Assembly: GCF_001428105.1 (NCBI RefSeq)
Contig: NZ_LMSJ01000058.1
Span: 122,513 to 186,512 of the forward strand
DNA: 64,000 bases
From: Paenibacillus sp. Soil766
Lineage (GTDB): Bacteria; Bacillota; Bacilli; Paenibacillales; NBRC-103111
Direction of reading: 5' to 3'
The notes under the pieces are model-generated. The model saw only the letters and a list, made by a program, of their open reading frames with translations, did not search any database and had not been told where the DNA came from. Positions within the stretch are counted from its first letter, which is position 1. Each line of letters begins with the position of its first letter. Both the position numbers and the translations under genes were made by a program. Shown piece by piece: positions 36,072-45,638 of the stretch.

Positions 36072-37274
36072 TTATATCAGGTCAATAACCTGAATTTTAT
36101 TTTCCTTTTGCACCTGAACGATCATCTCAAGTAAGATTAAAAGTGTCCAAAATCCGATAGTTAATTGGCATGAAATAATGAGCGCTGTAATAACATTGCA
36201 GATTAATATACTTTTTAATATAAAACCACTTTTCAATAAACTCCAAATCCTAATATGCAAAATAATCATGCAAGTTAAACCAACCAGGCCTGTCTGAAGC
36301 CAGAAACTTAATACTGTGTTATGTACATCGCCATAATGATGTACGGAACTCATCAAAATGTTTTTAGTCTCAACTGAACCATACCCAAAAAGAGGATTCT
36401 TACCAATGCTTTCTAGTGATGCAATCCAATGTGCAAATCTTAATTTATTGCTTCCATCGTTATAAGACGATTCAAATAACCTGGACTCAACTACATTCGG
36501 AAGTGCAAACAATGATATTATACAAATAAAAAATAAAACAATTAAACTTGCATAAATTTTTAATATTGTTTTTTCCGTAACTTTTTTAAATTTAATAAGG
36601 TAATAATACATAACACAAAGTATTCCAACTACAAGTGCAATCAATGCTGCTCTTGATCCTGTTAATAATGTGCCGAAACAGATTACCAATGTTGTAATTG
36701 CATAATAAAATTTCTTATTCCTATCAACTGGCATTAACCATCTCTTTAATGAAAAAAGTGCAGGCACTATGATATATGCGGCCAAATAGTTTGGATCAAT
36801 TGCTTCATTATTGCTAAATTTGATGGTATACCTAAATGATGTATCCATCCCATACGTATGTCTAATAATAATAATCATTAGAGCTAAGATCACTGCTGAA
36901 TGTATATATGCAGTAATAAATTTATAGATGTCATTAGAATTATATTTCTTTAATGTCAAGACAAAATACAAGCAAATATACAATAAATAGCTCAAGAAAT
37001 AGCCTCTATCAATTTCTAAAGAAGTCAATAAATTTACTAAAATGAAATTCATTGCAAAAGAAATAATCACAATATGATTAAAACTAAGTATTATTTTTTG
37101 TTTTCTCGCCAAAATCGATAACAACGTAGCGACAATTGCCAGTAAAAAAATCTGATAATAATCAGCAATCATTAAAGCATTGTGATTGTTTGTGAACATA
37201 AAAAGTAAAGCAATAGAATACAAAAAAGTTGTGATTGACTGTTTTTTACTGTTTGTCTTTATTATTTCATTCAT
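36072..37274 (-). CDS. Wzy-type polysaccharide polymerase/O-antigen ligase
   Basis: This 400-aa integral membrane protein has about 10-12 spans, with the Wzy_C-type signature LTGSRAALIALVVGILC and an extracytoplasmic loop containing FGYGSVETKNILM and HNTVLSFWLQTGLVG. It should join flipped repeat units on the outer face, with chain length set by the Wzz/BY-kinase pair at 44089-45514. It overlaps the preceding glycosyltransferase gene by 8 nt. Confidence 0.88.
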   Translation of the reverse strand: MNEIIKTNSKKQSITTFLYSIALLFMFTNNHNALMIADYYQIFLLAIVATLLSILARKQKIILSFNHIVIISFAMNFILVNLLTSLEIDRGYFLSYLLYICLYFVLTLKKYNSNDIYKFITAYIHSAVILALMIIIIRHTYGMDTSFRYTIKFSNNEAIDPNYLAAYIIVPALFSLKRWLMPVDRNKKFYYAITTLVICFGTLLTGSRAALIALVVGILCVMYYYLIKFKKVTEKTILKIYASLIVLFFICIISLFALPNVVESRLFESSYNDGSNKLRFAHWIASLESIGKNPLFGYGSVETKNILMSSVHHYGDVHNTVLSFWLQTGLVGLTCMIILHIRIWSLLKSGFILKSILICNVITALIISCQLTIGFWTLLILLEMIVQVQKENKIQVIDLI

Positions 37275-38253
37275 TTTTCACTCCGTAATGGTACCTAATC
37301 TTTAAAGCAAACGATGTAATTATTTCCAATAATTTAGGATGAAGTACACTTATAGTAATTAGCAACTTCCTATTCAATGCAATATTTGAATTTATAAGTA
37401 ATATATAATTTCTTCTGATATTTTTAACGCAATTCTTTACGAATTTTCTCTTATCTATCGTTTTGTCAATTCCAAAGACATAACCTTTCATGAGCAAGGA
37501 AAAATAGGAGCGAGCAAACTTTATTTTGGCTAATTTACCCAATTCAGTATCATCATTAGTAAGATTACACAACTCTTGGCATGCATCAAATAAATCATAA
37601 TCTCTATTTGTCAATTTATTGTTTGTGATGCTACCTGGATTTCTAAAATAGAAATACATTTTTTGGTTACTTCTAACGACTTTCGTTGAATTTATAAGCA
37701 ACAAGTAATTTGTCACGATATCTTCGTTAATTTTACCTTCTGGAAATCGTATTCCCTCAAAAACTTCCCTTTTAAATAGCCTTACACAAACTGAATACTG
37801 CGCTTCAAGAAAATAATCACTCAATCTTGATTTTCCCGATAAAATAGTCTCCTTTGGAGGATTATTTTTCAAGAGTGTTTCTCGATCTGTAGAATATTCG
37901 CAAACCTGAGCAATATCAGCATTGCTATCCTTTATTATTTTGTATAAATACTCATACATATTCTGCGAAATCCAGTCATCGCTATCCACAAAACCGATGT
38001 ACTTTCCCCTCGCAACTTCAATTCCAGCATTCCTTGCAGATGAGAGGCCTCCATTCGCCTTATGAATCACTGTTATACGAGAATCGCGTCCTGCAATCTC
38101 ATCACATATATTACCGCTAAGATCTGTTGAACCATCATTCACGATAACGATTTCTATATTTTGAAAATTTTGATTGATTACTGAAGTTAAGCATCTGTGT
38201 AAATATTTTTCTACGTTATATACGGGTATAATTACACTTATGTCAGGCTTCAT
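37267..38253 (-). CDS. Glycosyltransferase family 2 (EpsJ-like)
   Basis: 328 aa. A GT-A domain begins SVIIPVYNVEKYLHRCLTSV; IVIVNDGSTD (about 35-44) and GFVDSDDW (about 91-98) hold the metal/nucleotide DxD-type motif. NGGLSSARNAGIEVARG is the usual GT2 acceptor segment. The C-terminal 120 residues are helical without a clear membrane span. It overlaps its neighbours on both sides by 8-11 nt, so translation is coupled. Confidence 0.9.
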   Translation of the reverse strand: MKPDISVIIPVYNVEKYLHRCLTSVINQNFQNIEIVIVNDGSTDLSGNICDEIAGRDSRITVIHKANGGLSSARNAGIEVARGKYIGFVDSDDWISQNMYEYLYKIIKDSNADIAQVCEYSTDRETLLKNNPPKETILSGKSRLSDYFLEAQYSVCVRLFKREVFEGIRFPEGKINEDIVTNYLLLINSTKVVRSNQKMYFYFRNPGSITNNKLTNRDYDLFDACQELCNLTNDDTELGKLAKIKFARSYFSLLMKGYVFGIDKTIDKRKFVKNCVKNIRRNYILLINSNIALNRKLLITISVLHPKLLEIITSFALKIRYHYGVKNE

Positions 38254-39241
38254 ACTTCACCCAATTTCTTGCGATTCCAACTAGAGTTCCAAATCCATAT
38301 GACAAATGAAGTAATAAAAAAAGAATTGGCAATAAAAGATGGCTCATACGGAACTTATTGTTAGAAATTATTGCTACACATGTCATTGCAACGTTAGTAA
38401 ATCCGTATAATATCCATAATAGGATTGATAAATGCGGTTGTTTAAATATACTTAAAATTCCAGTACATCCAATTGAGAGAACAAAAAGCATTGGTACAAA
38501 GTGATAGACAGAGAAGCATTTCATGCATATTTTTAAGGTTTTTCCAATCCAGTACCCGTTCAGATATTTTTGTAGCAGCATCTTCTTCAATGTGTTTCTT
38601 GTAAGTTGATAAGATATAATAGAAGGATCAAAACGAATTTTATACCCTGCCTTTCTCATTCTATAGTGCATCTCATTGTCTTCCGTACGAACAAGTGCTT
38701 CGTTGTATGCACCAACCTGATTAAATACGTTTTTTTTATATGCCCCGTGAAATACCGATTTCACATATTTATTTTCGCTGTTTCTTCTATAGGAAGCTAT
38801 ACTGCTGCCAAACATCGAGCTTTCAGCAAGAAGAAGTGTCTCTTTCCAGGGATCTTGTTGATCGATAATATTAGGTCGATAACCTCCGCAGATATCTTCC
38901 CCACTTTCAATACACTTTACATTTTGTGAAATAAAGTTTATTGGTATTCTTGAATGAGCATCAACTCTTATTATCAATGTGTTTGTTACACTAGAAAGGG
39001 CTACATTCCAACCAGAAGGTAATATTTGTCGGGGGTTGTCAAGAACAATTACTTTTGAAAATCCATTGTTTTCTTCAGAAAAGATTTGCATTATCTTTTT
39101 TGTATCATCTGATGATCTACCATCTATTAGAATAACTTCAATGAGATTATGGGGATAATCTTGTATTGATAAATCTTTTAATACATTATGGATCGTAGTT
39201 TCTTCATTTCGGGCTATTATGATAAATGAAACTGTCGTCAT
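38243..39241 (-). CDS. Glycosyltransferase family 2 with C-terminal membrane segments
   Basis: 332 aa. The GT-A fold opens SFIIIARNEETTIHNVLKDL, with VILIDGRSSDDT (about 37-48) and the metal-binding IIRVDAHSRIP. RTEDNEMHYRMRKAGYKIRF (about 184-203) carries the conserved ED catalytic region. Three hydrophobic segments follow (about 245-320). The layout is like ExoA/succinoglycan-type transferases that act early on the lipid-linked sugar. It comes directly after the initiating transferase in the operon, which fits the second sugar addition. Confidence 0.9.
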   Translation of the reverse strand: MTTVSFIIIARNEETTIHNVLKDLSIQDYPHNLIEVILIDGRSSDDTKKIMQIFSEENNGFSKVIVLDNPRQILPSGWNVALSSVTNTLIIRVDAHSRIPINFISQNVKCIESGEDICGGYRPNIIDQQDPWKETLLLAESSMFGSSIASYRRNSENKYVKSVFHGAYKKNVFNQVGAYNEALVRTEDNEMHYRMRKAGYKIRFDPSIISYQLTRNTLKKMLLQKYLNGYWIGKTLKICMKCFSVYHFVPMLFVLSIGCTGILSIFKQPHLSILLWILYGFTNVAMTCVAIISNNKFRMSHLLLPILFLLLHLSYGFGTLVGIARNWVKYEA

Positions 39242-39266
39242 CTCTATTCCCTCGCTTGACTCCTTA

Positions 39267-39953
39267 TTACTTGATTACAGCTAAAACAGTTTTAAGCAAT
39301 ATTGCAAAATCATTCACAAAATTGATTTTCTTCGTACTCTCCAAATTGTATTTCATTTTTTCAGGCAACACTATTTCTACATAAACTTTATCTATATTCA
39401 CGGCATCTTTTAGATACTTTTCCTCGTCTTTATATTGAATGCTCGCTTCAGATGTTACGCCTGCAGGAAGTAAAAGTGTAGCCAGCATTTCTTCATTATA
39501 CATATTCACATATTTTTCAACTTCCGGACGAGTTCCCACAAACGTCATATCACCTAATAAAATATTAATTAATTGAGGAATCTCATCTAATCTATAACCT
39601 CTTAGTTTTGCCCCAATTCTTGTCACCCTGGAGTCATTAAACTGGGTAATTTGACTTCCTATATTTTCAGCATTCCTAAACATAGTCCTAAACTTAAATA
39701 TCATAAATTTTCTTCCATACTGTGTGATCCTAACCTGCCGAAAGAAAATAGGCCCTTCCGAATCCAATCTAATCAAGATACAGATGACTAAAAAAATAGG
39801 AAATAGCACAACCAGCAGTATAGCCGAAAATACGATATCGAATATTCGTTTACTGATTAGACTATATTTCTTTCTAGTGAGCGAGTCATAGTAAGGTTTA
39901 ACGCTTGAATTTCTAAAGTGAAGAGGAATATCATTCCATTCTTTCATAATCAT
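39267..39953 (-). CDS. Initiating phosphoglycosyltransferase (EpsL/WcaJ type)
   Basis: This 228-aa monotopic sugar transferase places the first sugar phosphate on undecaprenyl phosphate. One membrane-associated helix (RIFDIVFSAILLVVLFPIFL) is followed by the family block IFFRQVRITQYGRKFMIFKF, then the signature RxxxLDEIPQLINILLGDMT and VGTRPEV. It is the short form without the CoA-binding-like N-terminal domain. Adjacent dehydratase and aminotransferase genes suggest a 4-amino- or diamino-sugar donor as for B. subtilis EpsL, but this is inference. Confidence 0.92.
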   Translation of the reverse strand: MIMKEWNDIPLHFRNSSVKPYYDSLTRKKYSLISKRIFDIVFSAILLVVLFPIFLVICILIRLDSEGPIFFRQVRITQYGRKFMIFKFRTMFRNAENIGSQITQFNDSRVTRIGAKLRGYRLDEIPQLINILLGDMTFVGTRPEVEKYVNMYNEEMLATLLLPAGVTSEASIQYKDEEKYLKDAVNIDKVYVEIVLPEKMKYNLESTKKINFVNDFAILLKTVLAVIK

Positions 39954-39971
39954 ATTCGTAATTTCCCTCTA

Positions 39972-41228
39972 TTACGAGAATAGTTTAAAACCAATGTTTA
40001 GGTTTTCTAATATCTCTTTCAAATTTTCAATAACATATGCCACATCTTCATCACTCAGTAAAGTATGCAACGGCAGCGATATTTCGTTGCTATACACTTC
40101 ATACGCATTTGGGAAATCAGTTATCATAAACCCTAAATTCTTATATGCTGTCAACATTGGTAACGGCTTGTAATGGACATTACAGACAATCCCAACTAAA
40201 GCCATTCTAATAATGATTTCATTTCTCTCTATTTCACCAATTCCGGGAATCCTCGCTAAATAAAGATGTCCTGAAGAGGCAAAGTCATTACCATAATGCT
40301 CTATACTTTGAATTCCTATTGATGATAGTGCTTTATCATACATTTGAATAATCACTTTACGTCTTTTCAACATAGTTTCATATCTTGATAACTGAGTCAA
40401 ACCAATTGCAGCTGTAATATCAGTCATATTACATTTGTAAGCTGGATAGATAATGTCATATTCCCATGCACCTTTTTGTGTTTTTGCCAAGGCATCTTTA
40501 GACTGGCCATGAATACTATATAGCATAAACTGCTTGTAAAGCCATTCCTCATCTAATCCAAGATCATCCCTCCAAACCACTGCACCACCTTCAGCTGTGG
40601 TTACATTTTTAACTGCATGGAAAGAAAAACAAGTAAAGTCTGCAACCTGCCCACATTTCTTTTCTTTCCTTTCAGCGCCAAAAGCATGGGCTGCATCTGC
40701 CATTACGATTACTCTATTAAATATCGCTTGAAGTTCATTGTTTGATTTAAAAAGTTCTTTCTTACTTTCAACAGCTTCATAGATTGCATCGTAATCACAC
40801 ATCTTCCCCGCTATATCAACAGGGATTATTACCTTTGTTTTTTCTGTAATAACATCAGCAAGTTTTGAATAGTCTATTTCAAAAGAATCAGGAACTGTAT
40901 CAACCAATACAATTTTAGCCCCAACATGATTTATTATTGAAGCAGATGCTGTATAAGTATATGCTGAAGTAATAACCTCGTCACCAGGGCCAATCCCTAA
41001 TATACGAAGAGTAAGTTCCATCGCGGCTGTTGCAGAATTTAAGCAAACGGCTCTATTTGTACCCACATACTTAGCTATTTCCGTTTCAAACACTTTTGTT
41101 CTTGGTCCAGTTGTAATCCAACCAGATTTCAGTACTTTTATTACTTCTTCAATTTCCGCATCTGTAATATCTGGCGGAGAGAATGGTATATTTCTCACTT
41201 TTATATCAATCAATTTAATTTTCCTCAC
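39972..41228 (-). CDS. Nucleotide-sugar 4-aminotransferase (DegT family, EpsN-like)
   Basis: 418 aa. PLP-binding motifs are NSATAAME (about 64-71), ADAAHAFGAE (177-186) and lysine K207 in FSFHAVKNVTTAEGG. With the UDP-GlcNAc 4,6-dehydratase encoded upstream it could make a UDP-4-amino-4,6-dideoxy sugar. The start is uncertain: GTG at 41228 has no ribosome site, while TTG five codons later (41213) has GTGAGG about 9 nt before it. It contains a short insertion (about 155-170) compared with the 28250 paralogue. No EpsM-like acetyltransferase lies next to it. Confidence 0.88.
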   Translation of the reverse strand: MRKIKLIDIKVRNIPFSPPDITDAEIEEVIKVLKSGWITTGPRTKVFETEIAKYVGTNRAVCLNSATAAMELTLRILGIGPGDEVITSAYTYTASASIINHVGAKIVLVDTVPDSFEIDYSKLADVITEKTKVIIPVDIAGKMCDYDAIYEAVESKKELFKSNNELQAIFNRVIVMADAAHAFGAERKEKKCGQVADFTCFSFHAVKNVTTAEGGAVVWRDDLGLDEEWLYKQFMLYSIHGQSKDALAKTQKGAWEYDIIYPAYKCNMTDITAAIGLTQLSRYETMLKRRKVIIQMYDKALSSIGIQSIEHYGNDFASSGHLYLARIPGIGEIERNEIIIRMALVGIVCNVHYKPLPMLTAYKNLGFMITDFPNAYEVYSNEISLPLHTLLSDEDVAYVIENLKEILENLNIGFKLFS

Positions 41229-41233
41229 TTAAT

Positions 41234-41530
41234 TTTATTTTACACTTAACTGGTTCTTCGAAGTAAATGAAAGTCGAGTTTTAGATATCACACCACATTT
41301 TGAACAAATTTATCCCACATGATGGAAATACTCGCAATTAAGCGACTTCTTTAATCTGCTTATTTCTTTATTAATTCGTTCTAAGGCTAACCTGTTCATT
41401 GTAAAACACCAAATATATGATATTTTTTTATTTTTCAATATGATTGGATAAAAAAAGAATAAAAGGCATTTGATACCCACACTACTAACAGTTAAATATA
41501 TTTTATTTTTATTTCTTGTTCCATAAATTT
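41234..41530. other. AT-rich gene-free stretch
   Basis: About 300 bases between the aminotransferase gene and the galU relic. I see no frame with a ribosome site, no strong hairpin and no clear promoter. It is probably decayed operon sequence. Confidence 0.4.
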
Positions 41531-42209
41531 CTAAAGATACTCTAATAAACTGCGTCTTAAATCTTCACGATGTAATATAAATTCGATCGTTGTCTTAATA
41601 AAACCCATTACCCCCAGAGATAGCATCAGTTAACTGAATTTCACCACCAGCCTCGGATTTTGATTATCTAGATTTCCAATAATCTTTGGACTAAGAATAT
41701 ATCGTCTCATTATTACAATATTTGATGTGGCCTCTTTTTTAGGAGTTTCTCCACTGAGTTATTTACACTGTTCAGCCTGCCATGAATTTCCTTTCATCGA
41801 CAATACCACATCTATAAACTTCTCCTCAGTAATTCACTGTACATCGATAATCGATGATTTGTAGTAATCATAATGTCCATTAATCTGTTTCAATCAAGGT
41901 TTTACCGCTTGTACGATAACATCACCGAGCAATACAGCAAAAGGCTCATTTCCAATAAATTTCCTCGCGACTATATAGCATGACTAATCCTTTGCTTCCT
42001 TTTGTCAAATTTAATAAATTTCAACCATTTCGGATGATTTTTGAACTTCATTTAGAAGTTCAAGTTTTCCTTATTCCAACTGATTATGTTCAAGTTCAAA
42101 AGAATTACTGAAGTGTTCTGCAATTGTCTTTCCCTTTACTAGATACTATCCCAGATTCCACTACTTCTTTTACAATATATTAAATGGTAGGTTTATCCAC
42201 TACAGGTAA
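41531..42209 (-). pseudogene. galU: Degenerate galU (UTP-glucose-1-phosphate uridylyltransferase)
   Basis: Reading the minus strand across frames recovers GalU landmarks in the right order: LPVVDKPTI, NSFELEHNQLE, KLELLNEVQKSSEMVEI, RKFIGNEPFAVLLGDVIVQA, RRYILSPKI and GFIKTTIEFILHREDLRRSL. Many in-frame stops and several frameshifts interrupt it. The N-terminal 25-30 residues, including the nucleotide-binding loop, are missing, and the relic starts about 34 bases after the dehydratase stop. The gene was once part of this operon and has been dead long enough to collect many changes. UDP-glucose must be supplied by a galU elsewhere. Confidence 0.85.
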
Positions 42210-42242
42210 CCTGTGTAGTATAGAAACTACTGTAAAGATCAT

Positions 42243-44063
42243 TTATCCCACACTACTAAAACTCGGTACCAAATGCTTCACAGCATCGTGAACTTCCCCT
42301 TTTTTCTCAGCGATTACTTGTTCCAATCGCAAGATTTCCAGAGCAAGCTCTCTCTGACTAATTTTCACCGGACTGCCTACAAAGATCCGATCATGCGTTG
42401 TATTTCCAAGCCTTTCTTCACTTAGGAGCAGCTCTTCGTAAAGCTTCTCTCCTGGACGAATCCCAGAGAAGTTAATTTCGATCTCAACACCTGGTTCAAA
42501 ACCAGACAGACGAATAAGGTCAGTTGCTAGATCAATGATTTTAACAGGATCACCCATATCTAAAATGAAAATTTCACCACCCTTAGCGAAGGCACCAGCT
42601 TGGATAACAAGCTGTACTGCTTCAGGAATAGTCATAAAATAGCGCACCATTTCAGGATGGGTAACGGTTACAGGTCCGCCTAGAGCAATTTGCTCTTTGA
42701 AATGCGGTATAACACTACCGCGACTCCCAAGCACATTTCCGAATCGTACTGCTACGAATTTCGTTTGACTTACCAGGTCTAAGCTTTGAATGATTTGTTC
42801 AGCAATTCGTTTCGTAGCCCCCATTATGCTAGTAGGGTTAACAGCTTTATCCGTTGAAATAAGGACGAATCTCTCGGCATTGAATTGGTGAGCACATTCT
42901 GCAACATTTCTAGTTCCGAATACGTTATTCTTAATAGCTTCCTCAGGATTGCGCTCCATAAGTGGAACATGTTTATGGGCAGCTGCATGGAAAATGACCT
43001 TAGGCTGAAAAGATTTAAAAACTTCTTTCATCCGATCTATATCCTGGACATCTGCGATTACTGGCTCTATTTTCAAAGTAGGATATAGTCTATGTATTTC
43101 TTTCTCGATCCCATAGATACTGTTCTCACCGTGACCCAGCAGAATTAACTTGCTTGGATGAAATTGCGCAATTTGTCTGCACAGCTCTGAACCAATCGAT
43201 CCTCCTGCACCAGTAACAAGAACGACTTTATCTTGGACATAATTAGCAATACCCTCTAGGTCGATGTTAATTGGGTCCCTGCCTAACAGATCCTCGACTT
43301 GGACGTCTCTAATCGCATTTATTGTTACTTTACCTTCAATCAAGTCATTTATTTTAGGAATAATCTTCATTTTGGCTTTGGTATGCTTACAAATCGCGAT
43401 AATTTCAGACACTTCTATTTTAGAAACGGAAGGCATCGCAATAATAATTTCGTCAATTTCATTTGTTTCCACGATTTGAACAACTGCATTACGGTCACCA
43501 AGAACAGGGACGCCCATGATCAAATGCTTAAACTTGGAAGGATCATCATCAACAAATGCAACAGGGTACACAGGAGAATTCGAATTAAATTTCAGTTCTT
43601 TGGCTATTAGAATACCGCAATCACCAGCACCAATAATTAAGGCTTTCCGTTGATCAGTTTTCTTCTTATAATACTTATCTCTAATTACTCTCCAAATAAA
43701 ACGACTTGCTCCAATAATGAGAATCATGTTCTCCATTACTCGGACGTAGATCGAGAATGGCACTCTGTGGTCATGCATTAAGATCATATAGAGATAAGAC
43801 GTTGTACAGGTGACTAGAACTGCTTTGACAATCGAGATCCCTTCACCAATACTAGCGTATTCCCACACACGCCGATACAATTTAAAATAGAACAAACTGG
43901 CTGATCCTATTATCATAGATACAATCGCATATTCATAGAATTGTATCTTATAGGATTGTGGGATATGCAAGTCAAACCTTAATAGATAGGCAATAACAAC
44001 ACTTAGCCAAATCAAAATCATATCGAATAGAACAAGTATCGTCTTTCTGCTGCCAAATTTCAC
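42243..44063 (-). CDS. UDP-GlcNAc 4,6-dehydratase (EpsC/CapD/PglF type)
   Basis: 606 aa. Four N-terminal membrane segments (to about 130) are followed by a first Rossmann-like domain (ALIIGAGDCGILIAKEL) and the catalytic SDR domain with VLVTGAGGSIGSELCRQ (about 282-298), AHKHVPLMERNP and ISTDKAVNPTSIMGATKR. The usual catalytic Tyr of YxxxK is Met (MGATK), as in the FlaA1/WbpM/PglF group. It makes a UDP-4-keto-6-deoxy sugar, the substrate for the DegT enzyme at 39972. It opens the sugar-synthesis part of the cluster directly after the BY-kinase. Confidence 0.93.
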   Translation of the reverse strand: MKFGSRKTILVLFDMILIWLSVVIAYLLRFDLHIPQSYKIQFYEYAIVSMIIGSASLFYFKLYRRVWEYASIGEGISIVKAVLVTCTTSYLYMILMHDHRVPFSIYVRVMENMILIIGASRFIWRVIRDKYYKKKTDQRKALIIGAGDCGILIAKELKFNSNSPVYPVAFVDDDPSKFKHLIMGVPVLGDRNAVVQIVETNEIDEIIIAMPSVSKIEVSEIIAICKHTKAKMKIIPKINDLIEGKVTINAIRDVQVEDLLGRDPINIDLEGIANYVQDKVVLVTGAGGSIGSELCRQIAQFHPSKLILLGHGENSIYGIEKEIHRLYPTLKIEPVIADVQDIDRMKEVFKSFQPKVIFHAAAHKHVPLMERNPEEAIKNNVFGTRNVAECAHQFNAERFVLISTDKAVNPTSIMGATKRIAEQIIQSLDLVSQTKFVAVRFGNVLGSRGSVIPHFKEQIALGGPVTVTHPEMVRYFMTIPEAVQLVIQAGAFAKGGEIFILDMGDPVKIIDLATDLIRLSGFEPGVEIEINFSGIRPGEKLYEELLLSEERLGNTTHDRIFVGSPVKISQRELALEILRLEQVIAEKKGEVHDAVKHLVPSFSSVG

Positions 44064-44088
44064 CGGAATCCCCCGCTAGTCATTTATC

Positions 44089-44778
44089 TTACTGACTCTC
44101 ACCATAATAATAATAGTAGTAGGCATCTTTATTTTTACGATCTACATTGTTTAGAACAACCCCGAGTATTCTAGCTCGCACGTTTTCCAGGTTTTGCTTT
44201 GCTTTGAGCACTACATCTCTCTTCGTCTTGTCTGAATTAACAACAAGTATAACGCCATCTGAGCGGGTAGCTATGATCTGAGCATCAGTTACGGCAATTG
44301 CCGGAGGAGCATCGATAAGAATAATATCAAATTGCTGCTTTAACTCATCGAGTACACTCAACATTTTTTTGGAAGAAAGAATTTCTGATGGGTTAGGTGG
44401 AATCGGTCCCGAAGTGATAATTTGCAAATTGGGAACACTTGAGACCTGCAATACATCAGTAATAGTGAGTTGATTCGTTAATAGATTAGTTAGACCCAAG
44501 CGATTAGATACTTGTAAAGCATGATGCATAGTAGGTTTTCGAAGATCCCCATCTATAACCAAAACTTTCTTGTCCGTTTGTGCATAGGCGACTGCAAGGT
44601 TGATCAACGTCGTTGACTTCCCTTCCCCAGGTCCTGCCGAAGTCACCATAATAACTCTCAACTCTTCATCGATTGAAGAAAATTGAATGTTCGTTCTCAA
44701 CGTCCGATATGCCTCAGAAATTGGTGATTTGGGATTCTGATGTGTAATAATTGGTCTCTTATTGACTGAGTTTAACAT
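44089..44778 (-). CDS. Bacterial tyrosine kinase (CpsD/EpsB family)
   Basis: 229 aa. Walker A is GPGEGKST (48-55), Walker A' is VLVIDGDLRKP (about 73-83) and Walker B is IILIDAPPAI. The N-terminal EAYRTLRTNI segment is the usual oligomerisation motif. A C-terminal cluster of six tyrosines (DAYYYYYYG, about 217-225) is the autophosphorylation site. Its membrane activator is the Wzz-like protein upstream, with a 20-nt overlap, as in split Gram-positive systems. The PHP phosphatase at 48131 should reverse its phosphorylation. Together they govern chain length and export. Confidence 0.95.
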   Translation of the reverse strand: MLNSVNKRPIITHQNPKSPISEAYRTLRTNIQFSSIDEELRVIMVTSAGPGEGKSTTLINLAVAYAQTDKKVLVIDGDLRKPTMHHALQVSNRLGLTNLLTNQLTITDVLQVSSVPNLQIITSGPIPPNPSEILSSKKMLSVLDELKQQFDIILIDAPPAIAVTDAQIIATRSDGVILVVNSDKTKRDVVLKAKQNLENVRARILGVVLNNVDRKNKDAYYYYYYGESQ

Positions 44779-45514
44779 GTGATTGTTCCCCTACCCTTTG
44801 TTCTTTCTGTTGCTTGCTATGATGTTGAAAATCTTCTGGCTTCATTTTCATAATCATGGTTAAGGTTGGTAAACCTAAGTACTGCTCGACTTCTTCTTCC
44901 GTCTTTAATTTATCATTCAAATATTCCAACAAGAAAGCAATTCCCAATGCAATTATGAGAGACACAACGAAACTGATAGCAACGTTTAAATTTTTATTCG
45001 GTTTAACGGGTACTGGGAGTTCGATATTCTTCGCCTCATTCAACAAGGAGATATTATCCACTTTCATAATCTTCGGGATCTCGCTTTGGAATACTAAGGA
45101 CACAGCATTCACAATGCTCGCTGCTCGCTCATATGAGGGATCTTGAACAATCAGGGTCATAACTTGTGTATTGTTAACCGAGCTAACTTTGACCGCATTG
45201 ACTAATTGCTCGGCACTAATTTTCAATTCTGGGTAATCGGCAACAACTTTATCCATAATTCTCGGCGTCTTAATGATTTCTTTGTAAGTGTCAATTAGTC
45301 GGATATTGAAGTTAATCGATTCGGTATCAACTTTACTTACGCCCACTTGGTCATTTGATTTATTTACAATTAATTTCGTTGAAGCTTCATACACTGGCTG
45401 AATAAAAAAGTAACTGATAATTCCTGTTGTTACTGTCGCCAGTACAACTATTGCAATTATCATCCACATCCTTTTTTGTAAAATTTTCAAGTAATCCTTT
45501 AACTCAAGTTCCAT
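44759..45514 (-). CDS. Chain-length determinant / kinase activator (Wzz, EpsA type)
   Basis: 251 aa. Two membrane segments (about 16-37 and 178-198) flank an extracytoplasmic domain that begins with the Wzz motif QPVYEASTKLIVNK. A Pro-rich stretch, ELPVPVKPNKNLN, precedes the second segment. The cytosolic tail (TEEEVEQYLGLPTL onward) contacts and activates the BY-kinase. It lies between the SLH protein and the kinase. A GGAGGG ribosome site sits before the ATG. Confidence 0.93.
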   Translation of the reverse strand: MELELKDYLKILQKRMWMIIAIVVLATVTTGIISYFFIQPVYEASTKLIVNKSNDQVGVSKVDTESINFNIRLIDTYKEIIKTPRIMDKVVADYPELKISAEQLVNAVKVSSVNNTQVMTLIVQDPSYERAASIVNAVSLVFQSEIPKIMKVDNISLLNEAKNIELPVPVKPNKNLNVAISFVVSLIIALGIAFLLEYLNDKLKTEEEVEQYLGLPTLTMIMKMKPEDFQHHSKQQKEQRVGEQSHVKLSQ

Positions 45515-45584
45515 TACTTTCCCTCCGTAGCTATGATGTCGAGTATCGTCATCGATTGTTTAATTGGTCATCTTAGACAATACA

Positions 45585-45622
45585 AGGAATCCCCCCCTTT
45601 ATGAAGAGAGGAGGATTCCTCC
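45585..45622 (-). terminator. Hairpin after the SLH gene in the glycan cluster
   Basis: AGGAATCC on one side and GGATTCCT on the other pair around a 20-nt loop. The T tail is poor. It may lower readthrough from the highly expressed SLH gene into wzz rather than stop it. Confidence 0.5.
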
Positions 45623-45638
45623 TAATAAAAATCTATTC

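Noticed and set aside
41229..42242. Plain intergenic region
   Set aside because: Reading the minus strand through stops and frameshifts recovers GalU landmarks in order, so most of it is a pseudogene.
42243..44063. Dehydratase inactive because the catalytic Tyr is missing
   Set aside because: Met in place of Tyr (MGATK) is the normal state in the FlaA1/WbpM/PglF group.
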